A stretch of 7,795 nucleotides of DNA from Oscillospiraceae bacterium (GTDB lineage: Bacteria; Bacillota; Clostridia; Oscillospirales; Ruminococcaceae), in contig JAQUTM010000106.1 in assembly GCA_028694405.1 (NCBI GenBank), positions 1 through 7,795 on the forward strand, read 5' to 3'. The notes beneath the pieces were generated by a model, which saw only the letters and a program-made list of their open reading frames with translations, did no database searches and had not been told where the DNA came from. This document shows, in pieces, positions 6,651 to 7,795 of this stretch. Position 1 is the stretch's first letter. Each line of letters begins with the position of its first letter. Position numbers and translations under genes: made by a program.

Positions 6651-6678
6651 TCATAGCATGAAAGGAATTTTTTTTCAA
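6650..6678 (-). promoter_or_regulatory. Sigma-A promoter of the nanE operon
   Basis: Minus strand TTGAAA (6673-6678), a 17-base spacer, and TATGAT (6650-6655). Transcription would start near 6643, giving a leader of about 50 bases before the GTG start of nanE. Confidence 0.8.
6659..6677. promoter_or_regulatory. Candidate regulator operator overlapping the nanE -35
   Basis: TGAAA (6659-6663), nine bases, then TTTCA (6673-6677) make a symmetric 19-base element over the -35 and spacer of the nanE promoter. A dimeric RpiR-type repressor bound here would block RNA polymerase. Assigning it to the operon's own regulator is inference from position and symmetry. Confidence 0.4.
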
Positions 6679-6779
6679 TATGCTAAAATTGATAAAAGTT
6701 TTTTCTTTTTGTTGTTTTTTCGGTTTTTCGGCACGTTTTAATGGGACATAAAAAGCCCTGTTTTTTGTGCCTGTTTTAA

Positions 6780-6802
6780 AAAAGCGCAAAATTTGCTCTT
6801 TT
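6780..6802. repeat. Imperfect palindrome abutting the small-RNA promoter
   Basis: AAAAGCGCAAA (6780-6790) and TTTGCTCTTTT (6792-6802) pair at 10 of 11 positions around one central A. The right arm overlaps the -35 of the plus-strand promoter by three bases, a typical operator position. I see no clear feature in the remaining T-rich stretch 6679-6779 beyond a weak GGCAC...GTGCC pairing. Confidence 0.45.
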
Positions 6803-6827
6803 ACAAGTGATAAGAATCTGGTATGAT
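6800..6827 (+). promoter_or_regulatory. Extended -10 promoter for the candidate small RNA
   Basis: TTTACA (6800-6805), a 16-base spacer, and TATGAT (6822-6827) preceded by TGG, which makes an extended -10 (TGGTATGAT). The start would be near 6834, right at the first base pairs of the following hairpin. No plus-strand protein gene with a good SD follows. Confidence 0.65.
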
Positions 6828-6833
6828 AAAGAT

Positions 6834-6955
6834 AAGCTAAAAGATGCCGTCACGTCTTTTAGCAAAAAGTTACATAGCTTGTGCGAGGGCGTGTAAACTT
6901 TTTCTCTAAAAAAACCGGCTTACTGCGCTTTTTCAAGACAGTAGGCCGGTTTTTA
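6834..6955 (+). ncRNA. Candidate small non-coding RNA of about 120 nt, three stem-loops
   Basis: Between a good plus-strand promoter and a terminator lie three consecutive hairpins. Stem 1 is GCTAAAAGA (6836-6844) with TCTTTTAGC (6855-6863), 9 bp perfect, with the 10-nt loop TGCCGTCACG. Stem 2 begins at the very next base: AAAAAGTTACAT (6864-6875) with GTGTAAACTTTTT (6891-6903), 12 pairs with one bulged A and one G-U, and the loop AGCTTGTGCGAGGGC. Stem 3 is the terminator at 6914-6950. I do not recognise a known RNA family: SRP RNA and tRNA signatures are absent, and it is shorter than 6S RNA. A 21-codon frame (ATG at 6844, stop at 6907-6909) exists inside but has no SD, and its start is in stem 1. 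Function is unknown. It is divergent from the nanE operon and convergent with the amidase gene, and shares the latter's terminator. Confidence 0.55.
6908..6955. terminator. Terminator between the candidate small RNA and the amidase gene, usable in both directions
   Basis: ACCGGCTTACTG (6914-6925) and CAGTAGGCCGGT (6939-6950) form a 12-bp stem with one G-T pair and a 13-base loop. As precede it (6908-6914) and Ts follow (6950-6954). It lies just past the amidase stop on the minus strand and would also end the plus-strand small RNA. Confidence 0.9.
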
Positions 6956-6957
6956 AT

Positions 6958-7635
6958 TTAATCAAAAAAAGTATAGCAGGGAAACCCCATATCTTTTAAA
7001 ATTTCTTCTGCTTGGGCGGCACTTTCTGCTGTAGGATAAACACCGTACTGCATATATAAACGATAAAAATGAGTTTCGCTGTCTGCCTGCCCGCAAATTT
7101 GCTGGTTGCACATGTTAAAATATCTTAAAATACCCGCCGTTACGGCTACCGCTATTTCGGCGGTATGCTCACATATCCACCGTGCCAAATCGGTTCGGTC
7201 ATGAAATTCTACTTTAATAATGCAAGGTGCCTGCTTTACCAGCCGCAGCTCTGTATAACCAAGCCCGCCATACGCCGCCATGCCGTTGTGCACCCCGCGG
7301 CCCTCACTGGGACCAATATGAGCCACCGCTTTGTATATATATTCGCAAAGCTGATTGCTGCCTTCCTTTTCGGGGTTGTAAAAGCCTTCTGCGCCGCTGC
7401 CGCCTCCGCCCGATGAATGTAGTGCCACATAACAATCAGCACCCATTGCATTTGCCTCGCTAATACGTTTTTCTACGTCTGTGTAAAGCCCCGGCAAAAC
7501 AGCCTGACACCCATAACTACGCAATAGCTCTACTGTTTTTTCGGCTATTTTTTGCATTTGTACCGCCTCATTTGTGGCAGCATATGCATATACATTATAA
7601 TTTTGAGTGCTAGGGCTTATATAAATCAGCGGCAC
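6958..7635 (-). CDS. N-acetylmuramoyl-L-alanine amidase (Amidase_3-like) with C-terminal SPOR-like domain
   Basis: The 225-residue product resembles zinc amidases that cut the bond between muramic acid and the stem peptide of peptidoglycan. Residues about 3-173 form the Amidase_3-like fold. E23 (in TNEAVQM) and H73 (in YVALHSSG) sit at two zinc-ligand positions, and E143 (in IIKVEFHDR) at the catalytic glutamate. The usual first ligand motif (GHGG or GHS) is replaced by SPST at 7-10; I recall similar N-termini in some clostridial and phage amidases. Residues about 188-223 resemble a SPOR peptidoglycan-binding domain (FYRLYMQYGVYPTAESA, then LKDMGF). There is no signal peptide, so export would need lysis, a holin or a non-classical route; that fits a phage-type or sporulation/lysis enzyme, though no phage genes are visible. 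GTG at 7635 is supported by AAAGGAGGAG at 7642-7651. The gene stands alone with its own terminator. Confidence 0.87.
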   Translation of the reverse strand: MPLIYISPSTQNYNVYAYAATNEAVQMQKIAEKTVELLRSYGCQAVLPGLYTDVEKRISEANAMGADCYVALHSSGGGGSGAEGFYNPEKEGSNQLCEYIYKAVAHIGPSEGRGVHNGMAAYGGLGYTELRLVKQAPCIIKVEFHDRTDLARWICEHTAEIAVAVTAGILRYFNMCNQQICGQADSETHFYRLYMQYGVYPTAESAAQAEEILKDMGFPCYTFFD

Positions 7636-7641
7636 CGGACG

Positions 7642-7651
7642 CTCCTCCTTT
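7642..7651 (-). promoter_or_regulatory. Strong ribosome binding site for the GTG-started amidase
   Basis: Minus strand AAAGGAGGAG, nearly a full anti-16S match, with its GGAGG 8 bases before GTG at 7635. It decides the non-ATG start. Confidence 0.85.
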
Positions 7652-7654
7652 GTG

Positions 7655-7699
7655 TATAATGATGTTTTATTGCAACCTTTTTATTTTCTCATCATAATA
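7655..7699. repeat. Inverted repeat in the amidase upstream region
   Basis: TATAATGATG (7655-7664) and CATCATAATA (7690-7699) are inverted copies matching at 9 of 10 positions with a 25-base spacer. The right arm overlaps the candidate -10. It could be an operator pair, or simply AT-rich coincidence. Confidence 0.35.
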
Positions 7700-7723
7700 C
7701 GCAATGGCGGCTACCGGTGCCAA
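7694..7723 (-). promoter_or_regulatory. Possible promoter of the amidase gene
   Basis: Minus strand TTGGCA (7718-7723), an 18-base spacer, and TATTAT (7694-7699). Two mismatches to consensus in the -35 and one in the -10. Transcription would start near 7687, about 50 bases upstream of the GTG start. The remaining bases up to 7795 show nothing I can assign. Confidence 0.5.
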
Positions 7724-7795
7724 ACTGCTGTACAACACATATTTTACTTTTTATTATATGTAAACTTTCTTTATTTTTGAGCCGCGTACTGTGTA

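Noticed and set aside
6844..6909. A 21-residue frame inside the candidate small RNA (begins MPSRLLAK).
   Set aside because: There is no ribosome binding site, the ATG is buried in stem 1, and hairpin pairing explains the sequence better. Kept only as an alternative.
7740..7795. Possible C-terminal end of another minus-strand gene at the right edge (short open stretches ending near 7750 or 7770).
   Set aside because: Only about 7 to 13 codons are visible and two frames are equally possible, so no call can be supported.

Overview
The window looks like chromosomal DNA from an anaerobic low-to-mid GC Firmicute, most likely a gut-associated clostridium of the Oscillospiraceae/Ruminococcaceae type. 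This is inferred from Gram-positive style ribosome binding sites, Gram-positive NagB motifs, a sortase with a sortase-type surface protein, a SPOR-tailed amidase and GTG starts. No sequence search was possible. Six protein genes fill most of the window, and there is one good candidate for an independently transcribed small RNA.

Layout, left to right. (1) Bases 1-2147, minus strand: the N-terminal 715 residues of a large secreted surface protein with a von Willebrand A domain, a Listeria-Bacteroides type repeat and an SpaA/Cna-B type domain; its C-terminus lies beyond the left edge. (2) A 262-base divergent intergenic region with several inverted repeats. (3) Bases 2410-3132, plus strand: a membrane-anchored sortase, closed by a terminator shared with the next gene. 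(4) Bases 3190-4020, minus strand: a CheW-like chemotaxis protein whose CheW fold is interrupted by a zinc-binding CZB domain, with its own sigma-A type promoter. (5) Bases 4174-6593, minus strand: a three-gene amino-sugar operon, nanE, an RpiR/MurR family regulator, then nagB, with a promoter, a possible operator and a cre-like site in front and a hairpin terminator behind. (6) Bases 6594-6957: no protein gene, but a plus-strand promoter, stacked hairpins and a terminator that together suggest a small RNA of about 120 nt. (7) Bases 6958-7635, minus strand: a divergent N-acetylmuramoyl-L-alanine amidase with a C-terminal SPOR-like domain. (8) Bases 7636-7795: the upstream region of that amidase, running off the right edge.

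How the parts fit. NanE converts N-acetylmannosamine-6-phosphate to N-acetylglucosamine-6-phosphate, and NagB converts glucosamine-6-phosphate to fructose-6-phosphate. The deacetylase NagA that joins these steps, and any sialic acid lyase or transporter, are not in the window. The regulator in the middle has the sugar-phosphate binding SIS domain expected of a local controller. The surface protein and sortase are probably functionally linked (adhesion or pilus tip), although divergently transcribed. The chemotaxis protein and amidase are separate transcription units. Together this suits a host-glycan-using gut commensal, which is an inference.

Nothing here is clearly a new defence or mobile system. 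The items most worth a second look are the small RNA candidate, the CheW/CZB insertion with its extra cysteine cluster, the amidase lacking the usual first zinc-ligand motif, and the repeated AAATATGCA elements around the sortase start.
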